Shown here: piece by piece, positions 9,146 to 18,936 of the stretch
Layout of the letters: the number at the start of each line of letters is the position of its first letter
Position numbering within the stretch: position 1 is the stretch's first letter
NCBI RefSeq assembly: GCF_003957295.1
Contig: NZ_RQPJ01000005.1
Span: forward strand, 547,636-611,635
Length of the DNA stretch: 64,000 nucleotides
Source: Arenibacter aquaticus
GTDB taxonomy: Bacteria > Bacteroidota > Bacteroidia > Flavobacteriales > Flavobacteriaceae
Direction: 5' to 3'
Translations under genes and position numbers: made by a program
Notes under the pieces: model-generated
The model's input: only the letters and a program-made list of their open reading frames with translations
Database searches by the model: none
What the model was told of the DNA's origin: nothing

Positions 9146-9153
9146 CAAATATA
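9146..9153 (-). promoter_or_regulatory. -7 element of the DUF6089-uppS-bamA-ompH operon
   Basis: TATATTTG on the minus strand matches TAnnTTTG and lies 16 bases before the DUF6089 ATG, giving a very short leader. No clear -33 TTG at 17-22 bases. Confidence 0.45.
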
Positions 9154-9247
9154 ACAATTTCAATAGTTTAGACTAAATAATTATTACATTCATGTTTCCA
9201 ATTGATAAACAGCTTTTGTTCCCTTTTATTGTTTTATTGAAAAACTA

Positions 9248-10129
9248 TCAATTGCGCCTATCTTCGCCCCATAATAATTTATTGCGAAGCGTTTTTAGAA
9301 AACTTTCAGAAGTATATTCTATCATCTTAATGGTAAAGGGAGCTTTTCTAACAAAAATTTCCTTACCATTTTCCACCGTAGCAATCCTTGAATCCAAGGA
9401 CACCAAATGGTTATCCTCCCTACCCGATACTTTGAGTTTAATTACCGTTTCATCCGAAATCACCAAGGGTCTGGCGTTGAGGTTATGTGGCGCTATTGGA
9501 GTAAGTATCAATGACTTGGCCAACGGTGCTATAACAGGCCCCCCGCAACTAAGGGAGTAGCCAGTAGAGCCAGTTGGCGTGGCCACAATTAAGCCATCTG
9601 CCCAATAAGAAGTAAGATACTCGCCGTTTAGATGGGTCTCCACCGTAATCATGGAAGTGGTATCCTTTCTACTTACGGTAATCTCGTTAAGAGCAAAATT
9701 TAAAGTTTCAAATTCAGGAATATGGGAATCCGAGCTCACCTCCACTAAACTCCTTTCTACAATGGCATAAGCCCCGGCAACAAATTCCTTCACCACCTTC
9801 CTGACATCTTCCTTTTTAAAAGTAGACAAGAATCCTAGCCTTCCGGTGTTCACCCCTACTATAGGAATATTTAAATCCCTAACAAAGGTAGTGGCCCTTA
9901 AGATAGTACCATCACCCCCGAAACTAACGAACATATCAAAAGAGGTATCCAGACCACTGGACTCCGTAAAAGTAGGAAAATCTCCCACATTCTGTTCGTC
10001 TAAAATAAGTTGGTAAAAATCCTTTTCGAAGTATATTTCTGCCCTTTCCTTGTGCAGTTCATCCAGTAGTTCCAGAATGTATTCCAGCGTGTTGTTCTGG
10101 CAAGTTAATCCGTAAATGGCAACCTTCAT
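9248..10129 (-). CDS. nadK: NAD kinase
   Basis: ATP-dependent NAD kinase, 293 residues, the normal bacterial length; makes NADP in the cytoplasm. The GGDGT motif is at residues 71-75 (SFGGDGTILRAT), followed by GVNTGRLGFLSTF and the nucleotide-binding block WADGLIVATPTGSTGYSLSCGGP. Only 5 bases separate it from the upstream CBS gene, so the two are co-transcribed; 118 bases separate it from DUF6089 downstream, where that operon has its own -7 element. Start chosen at the only sensible ATG (MKVAIYGLT). Confidence 0.97.
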   Translation of the reverse strand: MKVAIYGLTCQNNTLEYILELLDELHKERAEIYFEKDFYQLILDEQNVGDFPTFTESSGLDTSFDMFVSFGGDGTILRATTFVRDLNIPIVGVNTGRLGFLSTFKKEDVRKVVKEFVAGAYAIVERSLVEVSSDSHIPEFETLNFALNEITVSRKDTTSMITVETHLNGEYLTSYWADGLIVATPTGSTGYSLSCGGPVIAPLAKSLILTPIAPHNLNARPLVISDETVIKLKVSGREDNHLVSLDSRIATVENGKEIFVRKAPFTIKMIEYTSESFLKTLRNKLLWGEDRRN

Positions 10130-10134
10130 AGGAG

Positions 10135-10791
10135 TTATACGTTTAGGTATTTATCCAAATAATCGGACCTCTGCTTCAAATCCTCCAAAAACTGATCATC
10201 GTTGTTTCCGAACAATATAGTGTAGTTGTACCTCCTAAAAGACTGTACTATCTCGTTTAAGTGGGAAGTCCCTATCTTAATGGTAACCTGAACCAAATCA
10301 TTTCTCATATCGGTAATAAAACCTCCTAACAATTTCACATTATTACTCTCCACAATTTGAGCGATCTCACTAAAGGAGTAATCCTTCACCCCTTTGGCCA
10401 AAACCAAGATACCTCCAGGTTCCGTGAAAAATGGGGTGTCTATAAATCGATCTACAATATCAATCAAATCATAATAACCCAGTACTCTACCCTCATCGCC
10501 CAGTACAGGCAAAAGATTGGCATCGTTACTGGAAAACACCTCCAACACATCTAACCATGATGTTTCCCTGAGCACAAAAAAAGTATCCAAGCTATAGCGG
10601 AGGTCCTCAATTTTCTTATCCGTCTCAAAATTATCCAGGTCATCCTTACCCAAAACACCAACAAAAACCCCCTTCTCCACAACTGCTATATGAGAATAGG
10701 TAGAGCCCTCAAAGAATTGGACCACTTTTCCCAAAGAATCCTCCACTTTAAAAATCGGCAATGTGCTTATTATGTTGTTTTGAATATTCAT
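10135..10791 (-). CDS. CBS-pair domain protein
   Basis: A 218-residue cytoplasmic protein with two CBS motifs, about residues 8-60 and 70-130, which commonly bind adenine nucleotides, and a C-terminal ACT-like segment (VLAKGVKDYSFSEIAQIVESNNVKLLGG, then VTIKIGTSHLNEIVQSF). No catalytic domain. It sits 5 bases upstream of nadK, an arrangement usual in Flavobacteriia, so a regulatory or sensing role tied to adenylate or NAD metabolism is possible but is inference. Divergent from pdxJ across a 279-base gap. Confidence 0.9.
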   Translation of the reverse strand: MNIQNNIISTLPIFKVEDSLGKVVQFFEGSTYSHIAVVEKGVFVGVLGKDDLDNFETDKKIEDLRYSLDTFFVLRETSWLDVLEVFSSNDANLLPVLGDEGRVLGYYDLIDIVDRFIDTPFFTEPGGILVLAKGVKDYSFSEIAQIVESNNVKLLGGFITDMRNDLVQVTIKIGTSHLNEIVQSFRRYNYTILFGNNDDQFLEDLKQRSDYLDKYLNV

Positions 10792-11015
10792 AACTTTAAT
10801 TATAACGCAAAATACTAATAAAAATTTCTAAGAACCCCAATCTTCCAAAGTATTATTACCAAAGGCGGCATCTTTTACGGTCTGCCAAAAATCTGTCCAG
10901 CTAATTTATCAATACTCTAAAACCCATTTTGGATCCATAACACCAACAGGCTAATTTCTTTTTACCATCCCAAAAACAAAACAGGGGCTGAAAAATGAAT
11001 TCTTTACTATAAAAA

Positions 11016-11046
11016 CTGCAAAAGGCATGCCTAATTTGTATTTTTG
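11016..11046 (+). promoter_or_regulatory. Likely pdxJ promoter
   Basis: TATTTTTG at 11039-11046 matches TAnnTTTG. An imperfect -33 (CTG at 11016-11018) lies 20 bases upstream. The expected start of transcription is about 18 bases before the pdxJ ATG. The rest of the 279-base gap 10792-11015 holds nothing else I recognise. Confidence 0.55.
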
Positions 11047-11070
11047 CCCTTATAAACATATTAAAGTCCT

Positions 11071-11784
11071 ATGACAAAGCTTAGCGTTAATGTAAATAAA
11101 ATTGCAACATTAAGAAATTCGCGTGGAGGTAACGTTCCGGACCTGTTAAAAACAGCCAAAGACATTGAGGATTTTGGAGCACAGGGCATAACCATACACC
11201 CCAGACCAGATGAAAGACACATAAGGTACCAAGACGCAAGGGATTTAAAAAGGATTGTAAAAACCGAATTCAACATAGAGGGAAACCCCATAAAAAAATT
11301 CATGGATCTAGTATTGGAGGTAAGACCCACCCAGGTCACCCTTGTACCCGATGCCATTGATGCCATAACTTCCAATGCCGGTTGGGACACCATAAACAAC
11401 AAATCATTTTTACAGGAAGTAATAAGCACTTTCCAAAGCAATGGCATTAGAACGTCTATTTTTGTGGATGCCGACATCAAGATGATAGAAGGAGCCGCAC
11501 AGACCGGTACCGATAGAGTAGAGCTCTACACGGAAAGCTATGCCATGGAATTTGCAAAAGGAAACAAAGAAGGGGTAAAAGCCTTCACGGATGCCGCCGA
11601 AGCAGCCCATAAATTGGGACTGGGCCTTAACGCAGGCCACGACCTTAGCCTGGAAAACATAAAATTTTTCAAAGAGAATGTTCCCCACTTATTGGAGGTC
11701 TCCATTGGACACGCCCTTATTTGCGAGTCGCTTTATTTAGGTTTGGAAAATGTCATAAACATGTATCTAAACAAATTAAAGTAA
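11071..11784 (+). CDS. pdxJ: Pyridoxine 5'-phosphate synthase
   Basis: Condenses 1-deoxyxylulose 5-phosphate with 3-amino-2-oxopropyl phosphate in the DXP-dependent vitamin B6 pathway. 237 residues, normal length. Typical blocks: [17 protein letters not shown] at the N-terminus (active-site His of some homologues replaced by Lys/Ile context, as in other Bacteroidota), [15 protein letters not shown], and [15 protein letters not shown] near the end. Cytoplasmic TIM barrel. Its TAA overlaps the ATG of the next gene (TAATG), so the two are translationally coupled. Confidence 0.97.
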   Translation: MTKLSVNVNKIATLRNSRGGNVPDLLKTAKDIEDFGAQGITIHPRPDERHIRYQDARDLKRIVKTEFNIEGNPIKKFMDLVLEVRPTQVTLVPDAIDAITSNAGWDTINNKSFLQEVISTFQSNGIRTSIFVDADIKMIEGAAQTGTDRVELYTESYAMEFAKGNKEGVKAFTDAAEAAHKLGLGLNAGHDLSLENIKFFKENVPHLLEVSIGHALICESLYLGLENVINMYLNKLK

Positions 11785-12551
11785 TGCAGCAACTACACTC
11801 CAATATTATAGGGGAAGGCAAGCCCTTGATAATTTTACATGGTTTTTTGGGGATGTCCGATAATTGGAAATCCATGGGGCTTAAATATGCGGACCTCGGT
11901 TTTCAGGTACACATGCTTGATCTCCGAAACCACGGCAAAAGCTTCCATTCTACCAATTTCAATTACGAACTTTTGTCAGAGGACCTAAAACATTACTTAG
12001 AGGAGCATCAACTGCCAGCAGCAACAATCCTAGGGCACTCCATGGGCGGAAAAACAGCCATGCTCTTTGCCTGTCGCTACCCCCATCTGACGCATAAACT
12101 CCTGGTGGCCGATATCGCCCCAAAATTCTACCCCCCACACCATCAAGATATTATAAATGGACTTAACGCCATAGACATAGACACCATTAAAAGTAGATCT
12201 GAAGCGGACAAACAGTTATCCCGCTACCTTCCCAATCTGGGTATACGGCAGTTTTTACTAAAAAACCTTTACTGGAAAGAAAAAGGGGTGCTCGATTTTA
12301 GATTTAATCTTGCTGTATTAAGTGAAAAAATGGAGGAAGTAGGCGAGAATATTGGATCAACGGACAGCTACAATGGCCCTACTCTTTTTTTGAGGGGAGA
12401 TAAATCGGAATATATCACTGCCGAGGACTTTCCGGCCATAAAGCGGCATTTCCCTCTTGCCTCCATTGAAACCATTGACAATGCAGGACACTGGTTGCAC
12501 GCAGAAAACCCGGTGCAATTTTTTGAAAAATCGGCTGAGTTTATACGGTGA
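11784..12551 (+). CDS. Alpha/beta hydrolase (YbfF-like)
   Basis: A 255-residue cytoplasmic alpha/beta-fold hydrolase. I start at the ATG that overlaps the pdxJ stop ([20 protein letters not shown]); the longer frame runs back into pdxJ. Oxyanion-hole motif LHGFLG, nucleophile elbow GHSMGG, and a terminal His in DNAGHWLHAENP. The pattern resembles YbfF/esterase members of the family. The coupling to pdxJ is common in flavobacteria, but no role in vitamin B6 synthesis is proven; the substrate is unknown. Confidence 0.87.
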   Translation: MQQLHSNIIGEGKPLIILHGFLGMSDNWKSMGLKYADLGFQVHMLDLRNHGKSFHSTNFNYELLSEDLKHYLEEHQLPAATILGHSMGGKTAMLFACRYPHLTHKLLVADIAPKFYPPHHQDIINGLNAIDIDTIKSRSEADKQLSRYLPNLGIRQFLLKNLYWKEKGVLDFRFNLAVLSEKMEEVGENIGSTDSYNGPTLFLRGDKSEYITAEDFPAIKRHFPLASIETIDNAGHWLHAENPVQFFEKSAEFIR

Positions 12552-12681
12552 GAAAAAAACTAGCTACAGACCACTACGAAAAGTGCTTGCATAAAAATGC
12601 CTTTTAGGGCATAAAATATTTGTTTACTTTTAAAGTAGGAAGATCAATCCCTTAACGATTATAACCCTTAAATTTAATCCT

Positions 12682-13026
12682 ATGAATTTAATTTTACGAA
12701 TACTCCTCAGCGCCTTAGCGGTGGTTGTACTGGCAAAAATTTTACCCGGCGTTGGGGTAGACTCCTACACCACCGCCATCATCGTAGCCATGGTTCTAAG
12801 CTTATTGAATTTTATTGTTAAACCTATACTGGTTATCCTTACCTTACCGGTCACTATTCTCACCCTAGGACTGTTCCTACTGATTATCAACGCTATAATA
12901 ATACTTTTAGCAGACAGCTTGGTAGATGGTTTTCAGGTCACCAACATTTGGTGGGCACTCCTTTTTAGCCTATTGCTGTCGTTTCTACAATCCATATTGT
13001 ATTCATTTCTAAATGACGACAAATAA
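12682..13026 (+). CDS. Phage-holin-family IV small membrane protein
   Basis: A 114-residue, very hydrophobic protein with four predicted membrane segments (about residues 2-22, 28-45, 48-75, 88-108) and the family stretch LNFIVKPILVILTLPVTILTLGLF around 42-65 (quoted in part). Members of PF04020 are common chromosomal genes in bacteria; despite the name most have no phage link, and none is seen here. Function unknown. Preceded by 130 bases without a gene. Confidence 0.85.
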   Translation: MNLILRILLSALAVVVLAKILPGVGVDSYTTAIIVAMVLSLLNFIVKPILVILTLPVTILTLGLFLLIINAIIILLADSLVDGFQVTNIWWALLFSLLLSFLQSILYSFLNDDK

Positions 13027-13067
13027 AACCAAGTTACCTTTTTGACATTCAGTAATTTAAAAACTTG

Positions 13068-13095
13068 TTGGGGATAAGAAAATGTAGTACTTTTG
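13068..13095 (+). promoter_or_regulatory. Trigger factor promoter
   Basis: TTG at 13068-13070, 17 bases, then TACTTTTG at 13088-13095: a full match to the Bacteroidota consensus. Transcription should begin about 13102, leaving a leader of some 29 bases before the tig ATG. Confidence 0.75.
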
Positions 13096-13130
13096 CATCC
13101 CATTTTATTTTAGTAAAATTAGATATAGAA

Positions 13131-14456
13131 ATGAACATCACTAAAGAGCAGATTGACGAATTAAATGCAGTAGTAAAAGTTGCGGTTACCAAAGAGGATT
13201 ACCAAGATAAGGTAGAGACTATCTTAAAGGACTACAGAAAACAAGCTAACATCCCAGGTTTCAGAAAAGGACAGGTTCCTATGGGATTGATAAAGAAGCA
13301 ATACGGAAAAGCTGTTTTGGTCGATGAGGTCAATAAACTTTTACAGGACAATCTCAACAAATATCTTACAGAAGAAAAGTTAGATGTTCTAGGGAATCCA
13401 CTACCTAAACAACAGGATAACTTTGATTGGGATTCAGAGGAATTTTCCTTTGAGTTCGAATTGGGACTTGCCCCTAGTTTTACGGTAGACCTCAAGTCTA
13501 AAAAAGCTATAACCCACTACAAGATCGTTGCCGATGACAAAATGATTGATGAGCAAGTGGAGCGTATTCAAAAGCAGTACGGAAAACTTATCAGTAAAAC
13601 TGAGGTTAGCAAAAAAGACGAAGTTAACGGTGTCTTCAAGAATGAGGCTGAGGAAATAGACAACAAGACCGTTATCGAGATTGAAAAAATCAAGAGCAAG
13701 AAAGCTTTGGATAGCCTATTGGGCAAAAAGGTTGGTGACGAAGTAACCCTTAACACCAAAGGTCTTTTTAAAGAAGATCACTTATTGGGCAGTGCCTTGG
13801 GCATTGATTCCGAGAAATCGGATAAGCTGGATATAGAGGTTACTTTCACTATTGAGGAGATAAACGAAAAAGAGCCTGCTGAATTAAACCAAGAGCTTTA
13901 TGACAAACTTTTTGGAGCAGACGTGGTTACTTCCGAAAAAGAGCTCAAAGAAAGGATTAAGGAGGACTCTGAAAAACAATTTGAACAACAATCCGATCAG
14001 AAGCTATTAAATGACGTAACCGAGCATTTTATTGAGAACACCAAGTTTGAACTACCTACCGAGTTCCTTACAAAATGGATTCAAACCACAGGTGAAAAGC
14101 CATTGACCGACGAAGAGGCCAATGAAGAATTTGAAAAATCTGAAAAAGGTTTGCGCTACCAGTTAATAGAAGGTAAGATCATACAGGAAAACGGTATTGA
14201 GATTCAATTTGAGGAGCTTAAAGACTTTGCAAAAGGTTTCATAAAGCAGCAAATGGCCCAGTTTGGACAATTAGACCCTAAGGAGGAAGAATTGGACAGT
14301 ATTGCAGCAAGGGTACTTTCTAACCAAGACGAGGTTAAAAGATTGTCCGAGCAATTGATGAGCCAGAAGCTATTGACCCTTTATAAGGAAAAAGCCAATT
14401 TAAAAGAGAAGGAAGTTACATACGAAGACTTCGTAAAAGAAGTATACGGCTCGTAA
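13131..14456 (+). CDS. tig: Trigger factor
   Basis: Ribosome-associated chaperone, 441 residues from the ATG at 13131 (MNITKEQIDELNAVVKV); the frame upstream to 13065 is the promoter region and is rejected. The ribosome-binding loop appears as IPGFRKGQVPMGLIKKQYG near residue 45. The middle peptidyl-prolyl isomerase domain is degenerate, as is usual in Bacteroidota. The C-terminal half is highly charged and helical. Lies upstream of clpP and clpX, the classical order tig-clpP-clpX, although a terminator separates tig from clpP. Confidence 0.96.
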   Translation: MNITKEQIDELNAVVKVAVTKEDYQDKVETILKDYRKQANIPGFRKGQVPMGLIKKQYGKAVLVDEVNKLLQDNLNKYLTEEKLDVLGNPLPKQQDNFDWDSEEFSFEFELGLAPSFTVDLKSKKAITHYKIVADDKMIDEQVERIQKQYGKLISKTEVSKKDEVNGVFKNEAEEIDNKTVIEIEKIKSKKALDSLLGKKVGDEVTLNTKGLFKEDHLLGSALGIDSEKSDKLDIEVTFTIEEINEKEPAELNQELYDKLFGADVVTSEKELKERIKEDSEKQFEQQSDQKLLNDVTEHFIENTKFELPTEFLTKWIQTTGEKPLTDEEANEEFEKSEKGLRYQLIEGKIIQENGIEIQFEELKDFAKGFIKQQMAQFGQLDPKEEELDSIAARVLSNQDEVKRLSEQLMSQKLLTLYKEKANLKEKEVTYEDFVKEVYGS

Positions 14457-14537
14457 AAAACAGTAAAACAATACTTTTTAATTAAGCTTCCTATGCAGCT
14501 ATAAAAACGTTGTTTCACCAAAAATAAGTATATTTAC

Positions 14538-14571
14538 AGTGTCGATCGATTTTCTTTCGACACTTTTTTTA
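14538..14571 (+). terminator. Terminator after tig
   Basis: Stem AGTGTCGA / TCGACACT (14538-14545 with 14557-14564), loop of 11, then a run of seven T. It lies 80 bases after the tig stop and 26 bases before clpP. Confidence 0.85.
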
Positions 14572-14596
14572 TCTTATAAAAACATTGATTTAAAAT

Positions 14597-15277
14597 ATGG
14601 ATTACGGGAAAGAATTCAAAAACTTCGCTATTAAAGACCAGGGTATCAATAGCATGTATTACGATAACATATTAAGTAGTATGTACCCTACCAACCTTAC
14701 TCCGAACATTATTGAAGAAAGACAACTCAATGCTGTAGCAATGGATGTTTTTTCCCGACTAATGATGGATAGAATTATTTTTCTGGGAACAGGAATCAAT
14801 GATCAGGTGGCCAATATAGTACAGGCACAGCTGTTGTTTTTGGAAAGCACGGATGCCTCCAAAGACATTCAAATATACATTAATTCCCCTGGTGGTAGTG
14901 TTTATGCAGGCTTGGGGATCTATGACACCATGCAGTTCATTAAGCCCGATGTAGCCACAATATGTACAGGGATTGCAGCCTCAATGGGAGCTGTTTTATT
15001 GTGTGCTGGTGAAAAAGGAAAGCGCAGTGGCCTTACCCACTCCAGGGTAATGATCCATCAGCCTTTGGGGGGTGCCCAAGGACAGGCCAGTGATATAGAG
15101 ATAACCGCAAGGGAAATCCTTAAACTGAAGGACGAGCTTTACCAGATAATTGCAAAACACTCCGAACAGACTATTGAAAAAGTTAGCGAGGACAGTGATA
15201 GGGATTATTGGATGAGGGCCAACGAAGCCAAGGATTATGGAATGATAGACGAAATCCTAGTAAGGGAAAGAGACTAA
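14597..15277 (+). CDS. clpP: ATP-dependent Clp protease proteolytic subunit ClpP
   Basis: Serine protease that forms the 14-mer degradation chamber used by ClpX. 226 residues, somewhat long at the N-terminus, where a pro-region of about 30 residues precedes the conserved NIIEERQL block. Catalytic triad: Ser129 (GIAASMGA), His154 (RVMIHQP) and Asp199 in the EDSDRDYWM stretch. The hydrophobic [11 protein letters not shown] motif is intact. Followed after 98 bases by clpX. Confidence 0.97.
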   Translation: MDYGKEFKNFAIKDQGINSMYYDNILSSMYPTNLTPNIIEERQLNAVAMDVFSRLMMDRIIFLGTGINDQVANIVQAQLLFLESTDASKDIQIYINSPGGSVYAGLGIYDTMQFIKPDVATICTGIAASMGAVLLCAGEKGKRSGLTHSRVMIHQPLGGAQGQASDIEITAREILKLKDELYQIIAKHSEQTIEKVSEDSDRDYWMRANEAKDYGMIDEILVRERD

Positions 15278-15375
15278 GCCCGACTAAAAGATTTGAAATA
15301 TTCCTGTTTGCTACCTCTATAAAGAGACCATATAGTGGATTATTTCATAAGAATTATTGAAAGTGATAAAATGAT

Positions 15376-16611
15376 ATGGCAAAAGAAAATTTAGAATGCT
15401 CTTTTTGTGGAAGAAAGAAACCGGAGACCAATTTATTGATCGCCGGCCTTGATGCACATATATGTGACCGTTGTATAGAGCAGGCCCATGGAATTGTGGC
15501 AGAGGAATCCAAACAAACAAAAAACAACGACCTTTCCTCTGAACTTACCCTAAAAAAACCATTGGAAATAAAGGACTTCCTGGATACCTTTATCATTGGT
15601 CAGGACCGCACAAAGAAAGTAATGTCCGTAGCGGTATACAACCACTATAAAAGGCTTCTTCAACCAAAGGGAAAGGAAGATGATATAGAAATCCAAAAGA
15701 GTAATATTGTAATGGTAGGCCAAACAGGGACAGGTAAAACCTTGATGGCAAAAACCATAGCAAAAATGCTAAACGTGCCTTTGGCCATTGTTGATGCCAC
15801 GGTACTTACCGAAGCCGGTTATGTTGGTGAGGACGTAGAAAGCATACTAACCCGTCTACTTCAGGCCGCTGACTATAATTTGGAAAAGGCGGAACGCGGT
15901 ATTGTTTTTATTGATGAGATTGATAAAATTGCCCGTAAGAGCGATAACCCTTCCATTACCAGAGACGTTTCTGGCGAAGGGGTACAGCAGGGGTTATTGA
16001 AACTATTGGAAGGTACGGTTGTAAATGTGCCGCCCAAAGGAGGCCGTAAGCATCCCGATCAAAAGTTCATTGAAGTGAATACAGAGAATATACTGTTTAT
16101 CGCAGGAGGAGCCTTTGACGGAATTGAAAGACACATTACCAAAAGGCTAAACATGCAGGCCGTAGGCTATAGCGCATCCAAAGCCGAGGAAAAGGTAGAC
16201 AACGAAAATATTTTACAATACATTGTACCCAAGGACTTAAAGGAGTTTGGATTAATCCCAGAGATTATTGGTAGGCTTCCTGTGCTAACCCATATGAATC
16301 CTTTGGACAAAAAGACTTTAAGGGCCATTTTAACCGAACCCAAAAATGCCATCATAAAGCAATACGAGAAATTGTTTAAAATGGACGATATCACTTTTAA
16401 GATAACGGATCAGGCATTGGACTATATAGTTGATAAGGCCATAGAATATAAATTGGGCGCAAGGGGACTAAGATCTTTGTGCGAGGCTATTTTTACCGAT
16501 GCCATGTTTGAGTTCCCCAGTTCAGGACAAACAGAATTTAAGGTTACCAAGCCTTATGCGGAAGAGAAATTGTCTTTCGAAACCATTAAAAAACTAAAAG
16601 CAGTCTCTTAA
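15376..16611 (+). CDS. clpX: ATP-dependent Clp protease ATP-binding subunit ClpX
   Basis: AAA+ unfoldase that feeds substrates to ClpP. 411 residues. N-terminal zinc-binding domain with Cys8, Cys11, Cys30 and Cys33. Walker A GQTGTGKT about residues 115-122, Walker [12 protein letters not shown], sensor region and [10 protein letters not shown] near the end. The final codons and stop lie inside the terminator hairpin. Start chosen at [12 protein letters not shown], which is the family start. Confidence 0.98.
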   Translation: MAKENLECSFCGRKKPETNLLIAGLDAHICDRCIEQAHGIVAEESKQTKNNDLSSELTLKKPLEIKDFLDTFIIGQDRTKKVMSVAVYNHYKRLLQPKGKEDDIEIQKSNIVMVGQTGTGKTLMAKTIAKMLNVPLAIVDATVLTEAGYVGEDVESILTRLLQAADYNLEKAERGIVFIDEIDKIARKSDNPSITRDVSGEGVQQGLLKLLEGTVVNVPPKGGRKHPDQKFIEVNTENILFIAGGAFDGIERHITKRLNMQAVGYSASKAEEKVDNENILQYIVPKDLKEFGLIPEIIGRLPVLTHMNPLDKKTLRAILTEPKNAIIKQYEKLFKMDDITFKITDQALDYIVDKAIEYKLGARGLRSLCEAIFTDAMFEFPSSGQTEFKVTKPYAEEKLSFETIKKLKAVS

Positions 16612-16627
16612 GACTGCTTTTAGTTTT
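16590..16627 (+). terminator. Terminator overlapping the end of clpX
   Basis: Perfect stem AAAACTAAAAGCAGTCT / AGACTGCTTTTAGTTTT with loop CTTA; the clpX stop TAA (16609-16611) is inside it. Symmetric enough to act on both strands for the convergent gene at 16686. Confidence 0.88.
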
Positions 16628-16685
16628 TTAATCCCTTATGTTAATTTTTAATTTCACGCCAAGGCGCATTATTAGTTTCGGTCTT

Positions 16686-17243
16686 TTAGGCTACAGATTT
16701 CTTTTTCATTATCTTACCTAACAGCTCCAGGCTAACCTTACCAATTATTTTCTCATCGGTATAGAGGCTATGCCCAAAATTTTTGACCGTTTCCATTTCC
16801 ACACCAATTTCGTGTGACCAATTTTCAGAAGGCTTAAATTCATCATTACTACCGTAAAGCAATTTAATATCAACTTTTTTAGGTCTTTGGTCCTCTCCTC
16901 GCAGTCCGGCACTGGAAATAGCATAAAGCGATTTCACTGGCAACCCCTTTTGGGCCGCTTTCCAGGCAATGGTACCGCCAATACCAAAAGCTAAATAATG
17001 ACTGCGTTTATGTTCTTTTTTTAGTAGATGGGCCACCGCTGTATCTACACCCTCTTCCATAAATGCTTTTTGCAAATTTTCTGGGCTTTCAACGGTTAAA
17101 TTTAAATCGGCCAGTTGCTGACAGTCATAAAATGTAATTTTATAGTACTGCTGTAAATACCCTAAATACGAAGTAATCCACTGACCTTTTTTAGCCCCCC
17201 ACATATCCGAAATTATTACTAATCTATTTGCCATAATCTTCAA
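16686..17243 (-). CDS. Alpha/beta-hydrolase-like protein lacking the nucleophile Ser
   Basis: A 185-residue cytoplasmic protein with the layout of a small dienelactone-hydrolase-type alpha/beta protein. The nucleophile elbow reads LAFGIGGTIAW, so Gly87 stands where G-x-S-x-G enzymes have Ser. The acid Asp134 (LLYGSNDEFKPS) and His158 (NFGHSLYTDE) are kept. It may bind a ligand without hydrolysing it, or act as a scaffold. ATG at 17243; MANRL three codons later is an alternative. Behind the GH3 gene on the same strand (65 bases), so possibly its operon partner. Confidence 0.6.
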   Translation of the reverse strand: MKIMANRLVIISDMWGAKKGQWITSYLGYLQQYYKITFYDCQQLADLNLTVESPENLQKAFMEEGVDTAVAHLLKKEHKRSHYLAFGIGGTIAWKAAQKGLPVKSLYAISSAGLRGEDQRPKKVDIKLLYGSNDEFKPSENWSHEIGVEMETVKNFGHSLYTDEKIIGKVSLELLGKIMKKKSVA

Positions 17244-17308
17244 GTTTTAAAGTTAAAGGGGGTCATTTATTAATAGCAAATTGGAAATAATATCCTAAAT
17301 CTCCATAT

Positions 17309-18823
17309 TTATTTGTTCATGTGAAGCAATTCTTCGATGTAGTCCCTTTTATTGGACAATCTCGGTATTTTGTGTTGTCCGCCTAATTTATCCTTGGATT
17401 TTAGCCAATCATAGAAAAGGTTTTCCCTAGCAATGTGCACTTTAGGTGGCTTTAAGGTGATGTTATTATAGCGTTTGGCCTCATAATCCGAGTTCAGGGA
17501 TTTTAGGGCATTGTCAAGAAATTCGGTAAAATAGGCCAGTTCTTGGGGGGGCTTTCTAAATTCTATTATCCATTCATGGGCACCTTTTTCCTTACCCTCC
17601 ATAAAAATAGGTGCCACCGTATAATCCATAATCTCCGAACCTGTTTTTTTACAAATAGATTTTAGGGCCTCTTCGGCATTTTCTATTATCAATTCCTCCC
17701 CGAAGACATTGATATGGTGCTTGGTTCGTCCTGTAATTTTTATCCTATAGGGGTCTACAGAGGTAAATCGGACCGTATCCCCTATCCTATACCGCCATAA
17801 ACCGGCATTGGTAGTGATCACCACGGCATAATTTTTATTAACCTTCACCTTCCACAGAGGCAGGGTTATCTGCTCTGTCGTGCCATAGGTTTCCATAGGT
17901 ATAAACTCATAAAAAATACCGTAGTCCAACATCAACAATAAATCCTCCTCATTATTCCTATCCTGAATGGCAAAAAAACCTTCGGAGGCATTATATATTT
18001 CGTAATAATTAAAATTTTTCCTAGGCAGTAAATGGGCATATTGATCCTTGTAGGGACTAAAATTCACCCCTCCGTGAAAGTACACTTCCAAATTCTCCCA
18101 AATTTGAAAAAGATGCTCCTTTCCTGTTTCTTCCAGGACCTTGTTCAACAACACCAACATCCAGGAGGGGACCCCGGCAAGACTGGTTACGTTCTCCTGA
18201 ACGCTCTCCTTTATAATGGCCTGCAACTTGGATTCCCATTCGCTCATCAAAGACACCTTATTACTGGGCGTGCTGCTCAACTCGGCCCAAAAGGGCATAT
18301 TGTCTATCAATATTGCGGACAGGTCCCCAAAGAAAGTACCGTTATCTTGATACAGTTCCTTGCTCCCTCCCAACCGCAAACTCTTACCGGTAAACAATTG
18401 GGAGTTTTCATTATTATTGAGATATAAGCACAATAAATCCTTACTGGATTTGTAATGGCAATCTTCCAGAGCCTCTGAACTTACCGGAATAAACTTGCTT
18501 TTGGCATTTGTGGTACCGCTGCTTTTGGCAAACCATTTAATAGTGGTTGGCCAATATATATTCTGCTCCCCTCTTCTAGAGCGCTCTATCATAGGCTCTA
18601 TTTCTTCATAGCATACTATGGGCACCCTTTCTACAAAGGTTTCATAACTGTTTATAGATTCAAAATCATACTTCCTTCCTATTTCGGTATCTTCCGCTAT
18701 GGACAACAATTGGTGTAATACCTCATCCTGTACCTCCTCCGGATATTTTAAAAAAAGCTCTATCTGATGATAACGCTTTTTAAGCAACCAAGAAGCTATG
18801 GAATTAAATAATGGTATTGGCAT
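17309..18823 (-). CDS. GH3 (auxin-responsive promoter) family acyl-adenylating protein
   Basis: A 504-residue member of the GH3 family, which in plants adenylates jasmonate, auxin or benzoates and conjugates them to amino acids. The ATP/AMP motifs are visible: FAKSSGTTNAKSKFIPVS around residue 105, EIYNASEGFFAIQ around 280, and the C-terminal hinge WRYRIGDTVRF with ITGRTKHHINVFGEEL. Bacterial members are widespread in Bacteroidota and their substrates are unknown. Cytoplasmic, no signal. Probably co-transcribed with the hydrolase-like gene downstream. No link to a biosynthetic cluster is visible. Confidence 0.9.
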   Translation of the reverse strand: MPIPLFNSIASWLLKKRYHQIELFLKYPEEVQDEVLHQLLSIAEDTEIGRKYDFESINSYETFVERVPIVCYEEIEPMIERSRRGEQNIYWPTTIKWFAKSSGTTNAKSKFIPVSSEALEDCHYKSSKDLLCLYLNNNENSQLFTGKSLRLGGSKELYQDNGTFFGDLSAILIDNMPFWAELSSTPSNKVSLMSEWESKLQAIIKESVQENVTSLAGVPSWMLVLLNKVLEETGKEHLFQIWENLEVYFHGGVNFSPYKDQYAHLLPRKNFNYYEIYNASEGFFAIQDRNNEEDLLLMLDYGIFYEFIPMETYGTTEQITLPLWKVKVNKNYAVVITTNAGLWRYRIGDTVRFTSVDPYRIKITGRTKHHINVFGEELIIENAEEALKSICKKTGSEIMDYTVAPIFMEGKEKGAHEWIIEFRKPPQELAYFTEFLDNALKSLNSDYEAKRYNNITLKPPKVHIARENLFYDWLKSKDKLGGQHKIPRLSNKRDYIEELLHMNK

Positions 18824-18839
18824 TTTTAGGTATCTTTAT

Positions 18840-18856
18840 CCCAATATAGTATTGGG
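18840..18856. promoter_or_regulatory. Inverted repeat upstream of the GH3 gene
   Basis: CCCAATA, 3 bases, TATTGGG, starting 17 bases before the GH3 ATG. It could be an operator or a small leader hairpin. Seen directly; the role is a guess. Confidence 0.35.
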
Positions 18857-18936
18857 CTTGGGTTTAGTTAAATAAGCTAAAAATAACTTTAATTGAATTC
18901 ATATTCAAATAGAATTTACTACAAGAAATAAAATTT

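Noticed and set aside
12682..13026. Prophage remnant suggested by the holin-like family name
   Set aside because: The family is a common chromosomal membrane protein and no other phage gene is near.
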